This document shows positions 8,923 to 18,079 of a stretch of 64,000 bases of DNA, piece by piece (the first letter of the stretch is position 1; each line of letters starts with the position of its first letter). The notes under the pieces were generated by a model. The model was not told the DNA's origin, ran no database searches, and was given only the letters and a program-made list of their open reading frames with translations. Origin of the DNA: Mycobacterium marinum (GTDB taxonomy: Bacteria; Actinomycetota; Actinomycetes; Mycobacteriales; Mycobacteriaceae); contig NZ_CP024190.1 in assembly GCF_003391395.1 (NCBI RefSeq), positions 1,674,001 to 1,738,000 of the forward strand. The letters are read 5' to 3'. Made by a program: the position numbers and the translations under genes.

Positions 8923-10128
8923 CTACTTGAGCTCGGCGGACGACATGCCCAGCAGTCGACGAGCGACAACCAGCTGCTGGATCTGTTGGGTGCCCTCGAA
9001 GATGTCCAGGATCTTGGAGTCGCGGCCCCACTTCTCCAACAGCAGCTGCTCGGAATAGCCAGTGGTGCCGGCCAGCTCGACCACCTTGAGGGTGACGTCA
9101 CTGGCCATCCGGCCAGCCTTGGCCTTACTGATCGAGGCTTCCTTGGAGTTGGGGATCTTGTTGTCCGCCTGCCATGCCGCGCGCAGCGAAAGCAGGTAGC
9201 TGGCTTCCCAATCGGCTTCCATCCGCAGGAACTCGGCCGCGGCGGCACTCTGGGTGTACGCGGGCCGGTCGTAGTCGATGTCGATGCCGGCATCGGTGAG
9301 GATCTTGCGGATCTCCTCCAAGGCGGCGCGGCCAATGCCGACAGCCATGGCGGCCACGATCGGGCGAGTGTTGTCAAAGGTTTCCATGACCCCGGAGAAA
9401 CCCTTGCCCACTTCGATTTCCGGCTTGCCCAACAGGTTGTCTTTGGGGATGCGCGCGTTGTCAAAGCGGATTACGGCGGTGTCGGAACCCTTGATGCCGA
9501 GTTTGTGCTCGAGCCGTTCGACGATGACGCCGGGATGTTCGCGTGGCACGATGAACGACTTGATCGCCGCCCGGCCCTTCGACTTGTCCAGGGTGGCCCA
9601 GACCACGATGTGAGTGGCGCGCGATCCCGCGGTGACAAAGATCTTCTCGCCGTTGATCACGTACTCGTCGCCGTCGAGGGTGGCCGTGGTCGACACGGCG
9701 GCCGAGTCGGAGCCGAAGGCCGGCTCGGTGATGGCCATCGCCGCCCACACCTTGCCGAGGCGCTCCAGTTGCTCGTCGGTGGCCACCGCCGAGATCGCGG
9801 CATTGCCCAGGCCCTGGTAGGGAATCGAGAGCATCATCGCGACGTCGGCCCAGCTGGCTTCCATGGTCTGCACCAGGGCCGCCATGTTGGCGCCGTTGTG
9901 GTTCTCGTCCTTGCTGTCTTCGGAGCCGCGCAGCGCGTCGGCTCCGGCGAAGTTGTAGGACTCCGAGGCTCCCTCAAACAACGTGATGAGGGTGTCCAGC
10001 TCGACCGGGTACGCGTGTTCCTTGAGGTCGTACTTGCGCGCGATCGGCCGAATCAGCTCCGCCGTGCCCTGGTGGGTCTTGGTGATGATCGCTTGTAGCT
10101 TGCGCGGGATTTCTAAATTGATTGCCAT
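8923..10128 (-). CDS. fadE23: Acyl-CoA dehydrogenase FadE23
   Basis: 401-residue FAD flavoprotein of the acyl-CoA dehydrogenase family. Visible are the central AITEPAFGSDSA substrate/flavin motif, GEKIFVTAGSRATH, the FSGVMETFDNTRP region, and the C-terminal DIFEGTQQIQ, where the Glu of the FEGT motif aligns with the catalytic base of medium-chain dehydrogenases. It catalyses alpha,beta-desaturation of an acyl-CoA; the substrate is unknown. It lies 54 bp downstream of fadE24 on the same strand, matching the M. tuberculosis Rv3139-Rv3140 pair. Adjacent mycobacterial fadE genes of this kind often form mixed heterotetramers. The C-terminus ends with SSAELK. Confidence 0.93.
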   Translation of the reverse strand: MAINLEIPRKLQAIITKTHQGTAELIRPIARKYDLKEHAYPVELDTLITLFEGASESYNFAGADALRGSEDSKDENHNGANMAALVQTMEASWADVAMMLSIPYQGLGNAAISAVATDEQLERLGKVWAAMAITEPAFGSDSAAVSTTATLDGDEYVINGEKIFVTAGSRATHIVVWATLDKSKGRAAIKSFIVPREHPGVIVERLEHKLGIKGSDTAVIRFDNARIPKDNLLGKPEIEVGKGFSGVMETFDNTRPIVAAMAVGIGRAALEEIRKILTDAGIDIDYDRPAYTQSAAAAEFLRMEADWEASYLLSLRAAWQADNKIPNSKEASISKAKAGRMASDVTLKVVELAGTTGYSEQLLLEKWGRDSKILDIFEGTQQIQQLVVARRLLGMSSAELK

Positions 10129-10182
10129 GATTGATCTTTCGCTTGAAAGGCCGGAAAGTATTGGTTGACGACTGGTTGCGGA

Positions 10183-11580
10183 CTAGATGACGACTACGCC
10201 CTCGGCGACGCCGATGGCCCGCAGGTCGCGGTACCAGCGCTCGACCGGGTGCTCCTTGGTGTAGCCGTGCCCGCCCAGCAGCTGCACGCCGTCCAGGCCG
10301 ATCTGCATGCCCTTGTCGGAACCGAGCCGCTTGGCCAGTGCGGCCTCGCGGGCGAACGGCAGACCCTGCTCGGCCCGTGACGCGCCGCGCCAGGTGATCA
10401 ACCGCAGACCGTCGAGCTCGATGGCGATGTTGGCGCACATGAACGCAACGGCTTGACGACGCGCGATCGGCTCGCCGAAGGCTTCGCGCTCCTTGACGTA
10501 GGGGATGACGTAGTCGAGCACCGCGTGCGAGGTGCCGACGGCCAGCGCGGCCCAGCCCAGCCTGGCCAGGGCGATGGCCTCCGAGTAGTCGGCGTCGGTG
10601 GCCTGATCCTCACCCAGCCGGGCGCTCAGCGGTACCGAAACCTTGGAGAGTTCGATCTGGCCCAAGGCGGCGGCGCGGATGCCCATGCTCGGGTCCGCCT
10701 TGACGGTCAGTCCGGCGGCCGAGGACTCCACGATGAACAGTGCCGGCTTGCCGTCGAGCTGGGCGGCGACGATGAACAATTCGGCGTCGGCCGCAGCGGG
10801 GACCAAGGACTTCACGCCGTCGAGTCGGTAGCCGGACGGGGTGCGCACCGCGGTGGTCTTCAGCCGGGTGGGATCGAACAGCGGTTGCGGCTCGGCGATG
10901 GTCACGCAGGCCTGCGGGACATTCTCGCCGGCGAACTCGCTGAGGTAGGTGGCCTGCTGGTCGGCGCTGCCCCAGTGGGTCAGTGCCGATGCCACGCCGC
11001 CGGGCGCCAGGATCGGCAGCGCTAGCCCCATGTCGCCGTAGGCCAGGGCCTCGGCCACCAATGCGTTGGTCACCGTGGAGCGCTGCTCGGCGATCCCGTC
11101 GAAGTCCTCGGGAATGTTGATCGCGGTGATGCCCAGTTCGGCGGCCTTGGCGATGAGATCGGCGGGATAGCTGATGGCTTCGTCGGCATCGTGAGCGGCC
11201 GGACGCAGGATCTCAGCGGCGAACTCCTGCACCGTCTCGACGATCATCTTCTGGTCGTCGTCGGGCGTGAGGTCGAAGTAGTCCTTGCCGCTGGACTTGA
11301 GCCGGACCGGGCCGCCGCCGCGCAGGTTCTGTACCCGCTGGAATTGACGGTTCGCCTTGCCGGAGGTGGAGAACATGGTCTTCACCCCGTAGCGCAGGCC
11401 CCGGTTCAGCGGATCGCGCAGGTTGTACTTGTCCAGAAATTCCTGGCCGATGATCGGGGTAAGGAATGCCAGTGCCACGTCGATTCCGGTTCGTTTGTGG
11501 GGTTGCATCCCCAGCGAGGTTTGGCGGTCGTCGCGTGAGCGAGAGCGCTTGGCGGAAGGGGCGGGAAGTGTTTCGGTCAT
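10183..11580 (-). CDS. fadE24: Acyl-CoA dehydrogenase FadE24
   Basis: 465 residues, slightly longer than the usual 380-400 because of an N-terminal extension of about 70 residues before the dehydrogenase core (DYFDLTPDDDQKMIVETVQEFA). Later motifs include CVTIAEPQPLFD at the flavin site and LGGHGYTKEHPVERWYRDLRA near the C-terminus. It is the first gene of the fadE24-fadE23 unit and has a strong inverted repeat 39 bp before its start. It probably forms a mixed enzyme with FadE23 in oxidation of an unidentified acyl-CoA. Confidence 0.92.
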   Translation of the reverse strand: MTETLPAPSAKRSRSRDDRQTSLGMQPHKRTGIDVALAFLTPIIGQEFLDKYNLRDPLNRGLRYGVKTMFSTSGKANRQFQRVQNLRGGGPVRLKSSGKDYFDLTPDDDQKMIVETVQEFAAEILRPAAHDADEAISYPADLIAKAAELGITAINIPEDFDGIAEQRSTVTNALVAEALAYGDMGLALPILAPGGVASALTHWGSADQQATYLSEFAGENVPQACVTIAEPQPLFDPTRLKTTAVRTPSGYRLDGVKSLVPAAADAELFIVAAQLDGKPALFIVESSAAGLTVKADPSMGIRAAALGQIELSKVSVPLSARLGEDQATDADYSEAIALARLGWAALAVGTSHAVLDYVIPYVKEREAFGEPIARRQAVAFMCANIAIELDGLRLITWRGASRAEQGLPFAREAALAKRLGSDKGMQIGLDGVQLLGGHGYTKEHPVERWYRDLRAIGVAEGVVVI

Positions 11581-11618
11581 GTCAGCAAGCCTCTGTCGTT
11601 GGGGCAGTGCGATAACCG

Positions 11619-11640
11619 TATCTTACTCCTGAGTAAGATA
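11619..11640. promoter_or_regulatory. Perfect palindromic operator upstream of fadE24
   Basis: Two perfect 10-bp arms, TATCTTACTC and GAGTAAGATA, are separated by CT. TTACT-type palindromes of this size before acyl-CoA dehydrogenase genes are typical of TetR-family fatty-acid repressors. The site lies between fadE24 and hisN, which is read on the same strand, and should control fadE24-fadE23. The regulator is not encoded in this window as far as I can tell. Confidence 0.7.
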
Positions 11641-11661
11641 GATAGAGGCCTGTTAGTTAAT

Positions 11662-12450
11662 TCACACCCGGTTGCTGCGAAGCCGGTTGAGGACCTGTTC
11701 GTGCAGCAGGCCGTTGGTCGCCACGGCGCTGCCGCCGTGCGGGCCGGGGGTGCCGTCCAGGCTGGTGAATTGCCCGCCGGCTTCACGCACCAAAATGTCC
11801 AGCGGGGCCAGATCCCACACCGACACCTCCGGTTCGGCGGCGATGTCGATGGCCCCTTCGGCGAGCAGGCAGTAAGAGAAGAAGTCGCCGTAGGCGCGCA
11901 CCCGCCATACCGCATCGGTCAGGTCGACGAATTGTCCGCGCAATCCGAGTTGGGCCCACCCGGACAGGCTGGAGAAGGAGAGACTGGCCGAATTCAGTTC
12001 TGCCACAGAAGAAACCGCTATCCGGCGCGGCGGTCCACCCTGGACCGCGGTGAACGCGCCCTGACCCCGTCCGGCCCACCATCGTCGCTGCAATGCGGGG
12101 GCGCTGACCACCCCGATGGATGGGACGCCGTCTTCGAGCAACGCGATCAGGCTGGCCCACACCGGCACCCCGCGGACGAAGTTCTTGGTGCCGTCTATCG
12201 GGTCGATGATCCACTGGCGTCCGCGCAGGGTCGTGGTACCGCCGTATTCCTCGCCCAAGACGCTGTCGCCGGGGCGCTCACGTTGCAGCGCCGCACGTAT
12301 TTCAGTCTCGACCGCCCGGTCTGCGTCGGTGACCGGGGTCAGGTCCGGTTTGGTGTCCACCCGCAGGTCGAGCGCCTGGAATCGGGCGCGCGTCACTGCG
12401 TCGGCACGGTCGGCGAGTGCCAGCGCAAGGTGCAGATCCTGCTCACTCAT
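11662..12450 (-). CDS. hisN: Histidinol-phosphatase, inositol monophosphatase fold
   Basis: 262-residue member of the FIG/IMPase superfamily. All Mg-binding motifs are present: GEE (66-68), DPIDGT (83-88, within WIIDPIDGTKNF) and WDLAP (212-216). The corresponding M. tuberculosis protein (Rv3137) is HisN, which dephosphorylates L-histidinol phosphate in histidine synthesis; family members can also act on inositol phosphates. It lies upstream of fadE24 on the same strand, and the pflA gene that separates them in M. tuberculosis is missing here. Confidence 0.9.
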   Translation of the reverse strand: MSEQDLHLALALADRADAVTRARFQALDLRVDTKPDLTPVTDADRAVETEIRAALQRERPGDSVLGEEYGGTTTLRGRQWIIDPIDGTKNFVRGVPVWASLIALLEDGVPSIGVVSAPALQRRWWAGRGQGAFTAVQGGPPRRIAVSSVAELNSASLSFSSLSGWAQLGLRGQFVDLTDAVWRVRAYGDFFSYCLLAEGAIDIAAEPEVSVWDLAPLDILVREAGGQFTSLDGTPGPHGGSAVATNGLLHEQVLNRLRSNRV

Positions 12451-12473
12451 GCCAGCAGTCCTACCATGGCAGC

Positions 12474-12809
12474 GTGGGATGGGAATTCGGCGTGTTGCTC
12501 ATATTGGTCGCGGTGCTCTTGGCGTTTCTTGCCCCGCGGTTCATTCCTCGTGGTCCCCGCGGTGCCCTGGCCAGCGGCACCTTGTTGGTCACCGGAGTCA
12601 GCCCGCGGCCAGACGACGCCGTCGGCGAGCAGTACGTGACCATCACCGGCGTCATCAACGGGCCAACCGTCAACGAATACACGGTGTATGGGCGGATGGC
12701 CGTTGACGTAGATCAGTGGCCGTCCACCGGGCAGGTGCTGCCGGTCGTGTATTCCCCCAAGAACCCCGACAATTGGAACTTCGCGCTCGAAGAACCGCCC
12801 GAGGACTAG
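12474..12809 (+). CDS. Small single-pass membrane protein
   Basis: 111 residues: one N-terminal transmembrane helix (GVLLILVAVLLAFLAP) followed by a soluble domain of about 80 residues rich in beta-type sequence (YVTITGVINGPTVNEYTVYG) and an acidic tail. The GTG at 12474 is the start closest to the helix; longer in-frame starts would run into the divergent hisN. Its 3' end faces the PPE51-like gene tail to tail with an 18-bp gap. I do not recognise a functional family. Confidence 0.7.
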   Translation: MGWEFGVLLILVAVLLAFLAPRFIPRGPRGALASGTLLVTGVSPRPDDAVGEQYVTITGVINGPTVNEYTVYGRMAVDVDQWPSTGQVLPVVYSPKNPDNWNFALEEPPED

Positions 12810-12827
12810 CGGGCTTGGCACGCGATC

Positions 12828-13976
12828 TCACCCGGCCGCCGGGGGGTGTGCCATCACGGTGAGCCGGACGCCGTAGCGGGGCAGCACGCCCGAGGCCCGC
12901 GTTGCGGGCGGCGCGACCATGCCCGGAAAGCCCGGTGAACCCGCGGCGGCAGCCTCCTCGGTCCCCGGGATGGTGGTCAGCCCGGACGGCGACAGCGCCG
13001 AGACCATCCGCGCCGACGGCGCGGACCAGCTGGGCGGAACCGACAATTGGCCGATCGAGCCCGACCGTCCGACGCTGGCGGCCACCGCACTGCCCAGCCC
13101 GCCGCCGGACGCGGCGCTGGCGGGAGCGGTTGACGAAATCAGCGAGCCGAGCCCAAAATCGCTGGGCGTTACCTCGGCGGGATTTTCTGATGAGCCGATC
13201 AAGCCCAAGTTGTTCTCGGCGCCGATGACCCCGGCGCAGAACGACTCGATGTCCTGCGTGACGCCGACCGTCGCATAGGCGCTGAAGACGCCGTCGAGGA
13301 TCGTGAAGTCATCGGGGAGGATGCTCGGTATCGCCTGTATTGCCCCCAGCGACTGAGTCAGCGACGAAACCAGTTGGGTAATCGGATCTGTGGCAGCGGC
13401 GGTGGCATTGGCTTGGGTGACCGCGGTGCTTTGCGCGGCAAGCCCAGCCGGGCTGGTTGCCTGGTTCGGAGAAGAGAACGGCGTCAGCATGCCCGCTGCC
13501 GCCGAGGTGGTGGCATAGCCGTACATCGCCGCGGCGTCCTGGGCCCACATCTCCGCGTACTGCGCCTCGTTGGCCGCGATCGCCGAGGTGTTCTGTCCGA
13601 AGAAGTTCGTCGCGATCAGCACCAGCAGCTGCGCGCGGTTGGCCGCGACCAGGGGTGGCGGCACGGTCATGGCGTATGCCTGCTCGAAGGCCAACGCTGC
13701 CGTCCTGGCCTGGATTGCGGCCTGCTGCGTCTGCTCGGCCGTCCGATACAGCCAGCCGACATAGGGGGCGGCGCTGGCCGCCATCGATTCCGATGCCGGG
13801 CCACGCCAACTCAAGTCGGTCAGACCCGTCAGGATCGACCCACACGTTTCGGCCGTGGTACCCAGCTCGGCTGCCAGCGCATCCCAGCTGGCCGCGGCCG
13901 CCAGCAGGGAGCCCGAACCAGGGCCGGTGTACATGCGGGCGGAGTTTACTTCCGGCGGTAATAGCGAGAAATCCAT
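12828..13976 (-). CDS. PPE51: PPE51-like PPE-SVP protein
   Basis: 382 residues. The N-terminus MDFSLLPPEVNSARMY carries the PPE motif, LSWRGP is the WxG-type turn, and the domain extends to about residue 180. The SVP motif GQLSVPPSW lies near residue 310 and the C-terminus is PRYGVRLTVMAHPP. Length and position next to hisN/fadE24 and dosR match M. tuberculosis PPE51 (Rv3136), which has been linked to uptake of glycerol and disaccharides through the outer membrane; applying that here is by homology. The region before it contains a perfect palindrome CCGCATTTGCGG near 14082-14093. Confidence 0.88.
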   Translation of the reverse strand: MDFSLLPPEVNSARMYTGPGSGSLLAAAASWDALAAELGTTAETCGSILTGLTDLSWRGPASESMAASAAPYVGWLYRTAEQTQQAAIQARTAALAFEQAYAMTVPPPLVAANRAQLLVLIATNFFGQNTSAIAANEAQYAEMWAQDAAAMYGYATTSAAAGMLTPFSSPNQATSPAGLAAQSTAVTQANATAAATDPITQLVSSLTQSLGAIQAIPSILPDDFTILDGVFSAYATVGVTQDIESFCAGVIGAENNLGLIGSSENPAEVTPSDFGLGSLISSTAPASAASGGGLGSAVAASVGRSGSIGQLSVPPSWSAPSARMVSALSPSGLTTIPGTEEAAAAGSPGFPGMVAPPATRASGVLPRYGVRLTVMAHPPAAG

Positions 13977-14516
13977 TGGTACACAGCTCCTTAGTTGATG
14001 TGAGTGTTGAACCCTTCGCGATCGGCGGCGGCGTCGTCGGCGGCCGTTGTGGTGGGCGGGGGTTACTCAAATATCTAGAATTTCCGCATTTGCGGTGGGG
14101 GATTGACGCAAAATGTGCGAATCACGTGAAATGCCACCCGCGGTGGGTTGGCGCGCCCACGGCAGTGGGCGTCGTGATGGGCGTAACCAGGCGCAATCAG
14201 GCGCCAGTCGCCGCCAGGGGCAGGTGACGTCCGCCAATCGTTGGCGGGCCTCGTGCGCGTGGCATGCGGGCGACCTTCGGTTCAGGCTTGCCCTAAAAGT
14301 CGCAAAGGTGCGGGTGACGGCGCATACCGTTTGAGTAAATTCCTGGTAATAGTCCAGTGAATTCCGCGCCGCTGCCGGCGATAGACAAAAGTCCGGCGAT
14401 CCAGCCAGCCGTTCAACAATCGTCGAAAGGCGGAATTGCTTTCTGCTACTGGCCGTCTCACCAGCCGGAGTGGCTCAGCGTAATCCGGCTATTCGGGTTC
14501 GAGTGCCCGCGGGGTG
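13977..14516. other. Intergenic region between the two PPE-SVP genes
   Basis: 540 bp without a gene. It should hold the promoter of the PPE51-like gene. A short perfect inverted repeat, CCGCA-TT-TGCGG, lies about 110 bp before that start; no regulator can be assigned. Confidence 0.5.
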
Positions 14517-15662
14517 TCAGCCGGCCGCGGGCGGGCGTGCCATGACCGTGAGCCGGACCCCGTATCGGGGTATGACGCTGGTGGCTCGCTTTCCAGTTCC
14601 CACCGGCATACCCGGCATGCCCGGTGCGCCCTGCTCGGCCACCTCGGTGCCCGGGATCGTGGTCAATCCGCTGACCGACAACGCCGAGGCGGGGCCCGAC
14701 GAAGGGGCGGCCCAAGACGGGGGCACCGACAACTGACCGATGGAACCCGCCCGGCTCATACTGACGGTCACCGCATTGGTCGCGCCCCCGACGGCGCTGC
14801 GCTCGGCGGAGGAGAACATCGCGCCGAGTCCGAGGGCACCAGGAGTCACTTCGGCGGGGTTCTCCGAAGCGGCGCCGAGTAGACCCAGATTGTTCTCGGC
14901 GCCGATGATTCCGGCGCAGAACGATTCGACATCCTGGGTGACGCCGACCGTCGCATACATCGCGAAGATGCCGTCGAGAATGCTGAAGTCGTCGGGCAGG
15001 ATGTTTGGCCAGTTGCTCAATGACGGCAGCGCGTCGGGCACCAGCGAGGTCAACTGCGACCACACGGACTGGGCGCTGGCCGGGGCGTTGCCGGCGGCTT
15101 GGCTGACCGCGGCGCTTTGGGCGGCCAACCCGGCGGGGTTGGTGTCCTGCCCGGGAGCGGAGAACGGCACCAACGCGGTAGCCATGGCCGAGGTGGCGGC
15201 ATAGTCGTACATTGCTCCGGCGTCCTGGGCCCACATCTCGGCATACTCTGACTCGGTAGCCTCGATCGCTGCGGTGTTCTGCCCGAAGAAGTTTGAAGCG
15301 ACCAGCGCTACCAGCAGGGCGCGATTTGCCGCGACAACGATCGGCGGAACCGTCATCGCATAGGCCTGTTCGTAGGCCGCGGCCGCCGCGGCGGCCTGGT
15401 TGGCGGTTTCGCTGGCCAGCGCGCCGGTTATCTCGAGCCAGTCGATAAACGGACCGGTCGCGGCCAGCATTGCCGCAGAGGCGGGGCCCCACCAGTACAT
15501 ACCGCTGAGGGTTGAGATCACCGAGCGGTAGCCCTCGGCCGCCGATGCCAACTCGATCGCGACCATGTCCCAGCTTGCCGCGGCGGCCAGTAGCGACGCA
15601 GAACCGGGGCCGCTGTACATCCGCGCTGAGTTAACTTCGGGCGGCAAGAATGCGTAGTTCAT
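14517..15662 (-). CDS. PPE-SVP protein, sister of PPE51 (PPE50 position)
   Basis: 381 residues beginning MNYAFLPPEVNSARMY; the reading frame stays open upstream but only this ATG gives a standard PPE N-terminus. The PPE domain, the LPDDF/LPDDFSILDG region, FCAGIIGAENNLGLLG, the SVP motif GQLSVPPSW and the PRYGVRLTVMARPP tail closely mirror the downstream PPE51-like gene, so the pair looks like a tandem duplication. In M. tuberculosis the PPE50-PPE51 pair occupies this place; whether this is an orthologue of PPE50 needs a tree. Confidence 0.85.
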   Translation of the reverse strand: MNYAFLPPEVNSARMYSGPGSASLLAAAASWDMVAIELASAAEGYRSVISTLSGMYWWGPASAAMLAATGPFIDWLEITGALASETANQAAAAAAAYEQAYAMTVPPIVVAANRALLVALVASNFFGQNTAAIEATESEYAEMWAQDAGAMYDYAATSAMATALVPFSAPGQDTNPAGLAAQSAAVSQAAGNAPASAQSVWSQLTSLVPDALPSLSNWPNILPDDFSILDGIFAMYATVGVTQDVESFCAGIIGAENNLGLLGAASENPAEVTPGALGLGAMFSSAERSAVGGATNAVTVSMSRAGSIGQLSVPPSWAAPSSGPASALSVSGLTTIPGTEVAEQGAPGMPGMPVGTGKRATSVIPRYGVRLTVMARPPAAG

Positions 15663-16499
15663 TGCTCCACAGCCCCTTTGACTGGTTGTGGCCGTATGTG
15701 GCGGTATGTGTGCGTGGGTTGTACGTGCGTTGGACGTGGGTGGGCGTTCCGAGCCGACACTGGCTCTCGGGAGGGTCACAAGCGCTAAGCAACTGCCGGG
15801 GTGCGAAACGCTGAATTCGCGTCCGAGTGGGAGCTGGCTAGCGTCGCGCCGAGCTTACAACCGGCCGGCGGTCGCGCCAGTGCGCGGCAATTTGCGGGAC
15901 AGGCGCCGCTTGCACCTGAAATTGCACTGTGGGATAGCTGTATAGCGGCTATTAAAGGGCGCTATTGGGCATTCGCTGCGTTGGCCCTGAGTCGTTTGTT
16001 GACTTTTGGTCACGTTGAATCTAAACGATGATGCGACGTTTGCCGGCCGGCTTGTCTCCGGCGCATGGTTCCGGTTTGCCGTGCCGGCTAGCTGGGGCTC
16101 AGGGCTGTTTGCTGCCCGATGCCGCGCGCTTGGCCGAGTCGGGCCGCATCGACGAACGGGGAGGCGGAAAGCCCAGCTCCAATGGGCCGGGCGGGCCCAG
16201 CGGATGTCGAACTCGCAGCGGGCACGCGCCGCCCCCGGGCGTGCCCCGCCATCGCGGTTGGGCCGGTGTTGGGAACTGACCCATTGCCAACCTACCGGGC
16301 CGTGATGCATGCTTGTGCACCGGGAGTCGCCAGGCGATGTTTATTACCGCGTGATTGCACCGTCATTACGTTCCGCCAGTTGGCGATGAACGTAATTCTC
16401 GGGTGCCTGTGGAGCGCTCATGCGTGGATGAGACACGGGAACCCCCAATTCGTCTGTTGTCGCTTTAGTAGCTGTGTTCTCACTACGGCCGGATTCGTA

Positions 16500-16513
16500 G
16501 GGACCAATGGCAC
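16500..16513 (+). promoter_or_regulatory. DosR box 1 upstream of USP-dosR-dosS
   Basis: GGGACCAATGGCAC fits the core GGGACYWWNGNCCC with one mismatch near the 3' end. It lies 87 bp before the USP start. Confidence 0.65.
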
Positions 16514-16520
16514 TGGAATC

Positions 16521-16534
16521 GGGACCAACGCCTC
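16521..16534 (+). promoter_or_regulatory. DosR box 2 upstream of USP-dosR-dosS
   Basis: GGGACCAACGCCTC keeps the strong half-site GGGACCAA and degrades in the second half. It starts exactly 21 bp after box 1, two helical turns, so two DosR dimers could bind the same face. Paired sites before the orthologous M. tuberculosis operon mediate autoregulation. Confidence 0.55.
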
Positions 16535-16599
16535 TGGGAACTCTGGCTCGCCGCCGATAACGTATTGACTAGCCGAGCGGCCCAGTAGAGGAGGCCACG

Positions 16600-17394
16600 A
16601 TGAGCAACCAGGCAGCCCCGGCAATCGTCGTCGGTATCGATGGATCGCGGGCGTCCACCCATGCGGCTGTGTGGGCAGTCGATGAGGCGGTCAGCCGCGA
16701 TATCCCCGTGCGCTTGGTGTACATCATCGATCCCGCGCAGGCTCCTGCCGGTGATCGAGATGGCCGGCAAAGCGCCGCGCGCGCGGCGCTGTTCGACGTT
16801 CAGCGCGCCGTCGAGGCAACCGGACAACCGGTCAAGATCGAAACCGAGATTCTGTGGGGACGGCCGCTTACCAAGCTGCTGGAGGAGTCTCGCACGGCGG
16901 TAATGGTCTGTGTCGGGTCGATCGGACTCAACCACGCACGCCGGGGGGAGGGCTCGGTGGCGGGAACTCTGGCCGGTTCGGCGTTGTGCCCGGTGGCCGT
17001 CATTCAGTCACCCGCGGGTGCTGCGGGGGCGCCCAAGGTCGGCGAAGTCGTCGCGGAAGTGGACAACGGCTCGGTGCTGCGGCATGCATTCGAGGAGGCC
17101 AGGCTGCGCAATGTCCCATTACGGGCCATCTCCTCACGCGTTGCCACAGGTCACCGGAACGAGGACGGAAACCGTTTGGCGACAGCGCAACTGACCCGGC
17201 GGCTGACCCGATGGACACGGCTATACCCCGATGTTCGGGTGGAGTCGGCGATCATCGCCGGACATGCCTGCCGCTACATGGCTGCCAATGCCAAGCCGGA
17301 CGAACTGTACGTCACGGATTCGCACGCAGCCCAGGTGTGCAGCGTGTACGGCGCTGGATGCTCGGTCCTGACGGTCCGTAGCGGCAACCTGTAG
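16600..17394 (+). CDS. Universal stress protein with two USP domains (Rv3134c-like)
   Basis: 264 residues. Domain 1 starts with AIVVGIDGSRASTHAAVWA and ends with the nucleotide-binding pattern VGSIGLNHARRGEGSVAGTLAGSA. Domain 2 (about 145-264) is more divergent. Such tandem USP proteins are cytosolic ATP-binding proteins of the hypoxia response. It is the first gene of the dosR-dosS operon (24 bp before dosR), as in M. tuberculosis, and stands behind two DosR boxes. The start ATG follows an AGAGGAGGCC ribosome site. Confidence 0.92.
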   Translation: MSNQAAPAIVVGIDGSRASTHAAVWAVDEAVSRDIPVRLVYIIDPAQAPAGDRDGRQSAARAALFDVQRAVEATGQPVKIETEILWGRPLTKLLEESRTAVMVCVGSIGLNHARRGEGSVAGTLAGSALCPVAVIQSPAGAAGAPKVGEVVAEVDNGSVLRHAFEEARLRNVPLRAISSRVATGHRNEDGNRLATAQLTRRLTRWTRLYPDVRVESAIIAGHACRYMAANAKPDELYVTDSHAAQVCSVYGAGCSVLTVRSGNL

Positions 17395-17417
17395 GCAGCA
17401 GAGCGGGGAGTGGTCCG

Positions 17418-18068
17418 TTGGTAACGGTCTTCTTGGTCGACGATCATGAGGTGGTGCGGCGCGGCCTGATTGACCTGCTCGACGCCGATCCCCAACTTGA
17501 CGTTGTCGGTGAGGCGGGTTCGGTATCGGAGGCGATGGCCAGGATTCCCGCGGCCAATCCCGACGTCGCGGTGCTCGACGTCAGGTTGCCCGACGGAGAC
17601 GGCATCGAACTGTGCCGGGACCTGTTGTCTCGCATGCCGAATCTGCGCTGTCTGATCCTCACGTCCTACACGTCCGATGAGGCGATGCTGGATGCCATCC
17701 TGGCGGGAGCCAGCGGATATGTTGTCAAGGACATCAAGGGGATGGAATTGGCTCGAGCCATCAAGGAGGTCGGTGCGGGGCGCTCGCTGTTGGACAACCG
17801 TGCCGCGGCCGCACTGATGTCCCGATTGCGCGGCGTTGTCGAGAGGCCGGACCCGCTGTCCGGCCTTACCGATCAGGAGCGGACGTTGCTGGGGTTGCTC
17901 AGCGAGGGGCTCACCAACAAGCAGATCGCCGACCGGATGTTCCTGGCCGAGAAGACGGTGAAGAACTACGTTTCGCGGCTGCTGGCCAAACTGGGGATGG
18001 AGCGCCGGACGCAGGCCGCGGTGTTCGCCGCGGAGTTGAAGCGCGCGCGCTCGGCAGGCCATCGATAG
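17418..18068 (+). CDS. dosR: Hypoxia response regulator DosR (DevR)
   Basis: 216-residue NarL/FixJ-family regulator. The receiver domain has the acidic pocket D8/D9, phospho-acceptor D54 (VLDVRLPDGDG) and the conserved Lys in YVVKDIKG. The C-terminal LuxR-type helix-turn-helix is LTDQERTLLGLLSEGLTNKQIA followed by KTVKNYVSRLLAKLG. The start codon is TTG at 17418, preceded by GAGCGGGGAG. It activates the dormancy regulon by binding GGGAC-type palindromes such as those at 16.5, 20.9 and 51.6 kb in this window. Confidence 0.97.
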   Translation: MVTVFLVDDHEVVRRGLIDLLDADPQLDVVGEAGSVSEAMARIPAANPDVAVLDVRLPDGDGIELCRDLLSRMPNLRCLILTSYTSDEAMLDAILAGASGYVVKDIKGMELARAIKEVGAGRSLLDNRAAAALMSRLRGVVERPDPLSGLTDQERTLLGLLSEGLTNKQIADRMFLAEKTVKNYVSRLLAKLGMERRTQAAVFAAELKRARSAGHR

Positions 18069-18079
18069 GCGGCGCGGCC

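Larger units (their letters stand above)
15663..16599. other. Long 5' region of the dormancy operon
   Basis: About 940 bp without a recognisable gene between the divergent PPE-SVP gene and the USP gene. The right-hand end carries two DosR-type boxes; the rest shows no family signal on either strand. Confidence 0.6.

Noticed and set aside
8986..10098. Long plus-strand frame opposite fadE23
   Set aside because: A mirror of the high-GC codon pattern of fadE23; it has no protein family signal.
11599..12639. Long plus-strand frame opposite hisN
   Set aside because: Antisense artefact; hisN motifs on the minus strand are complete.
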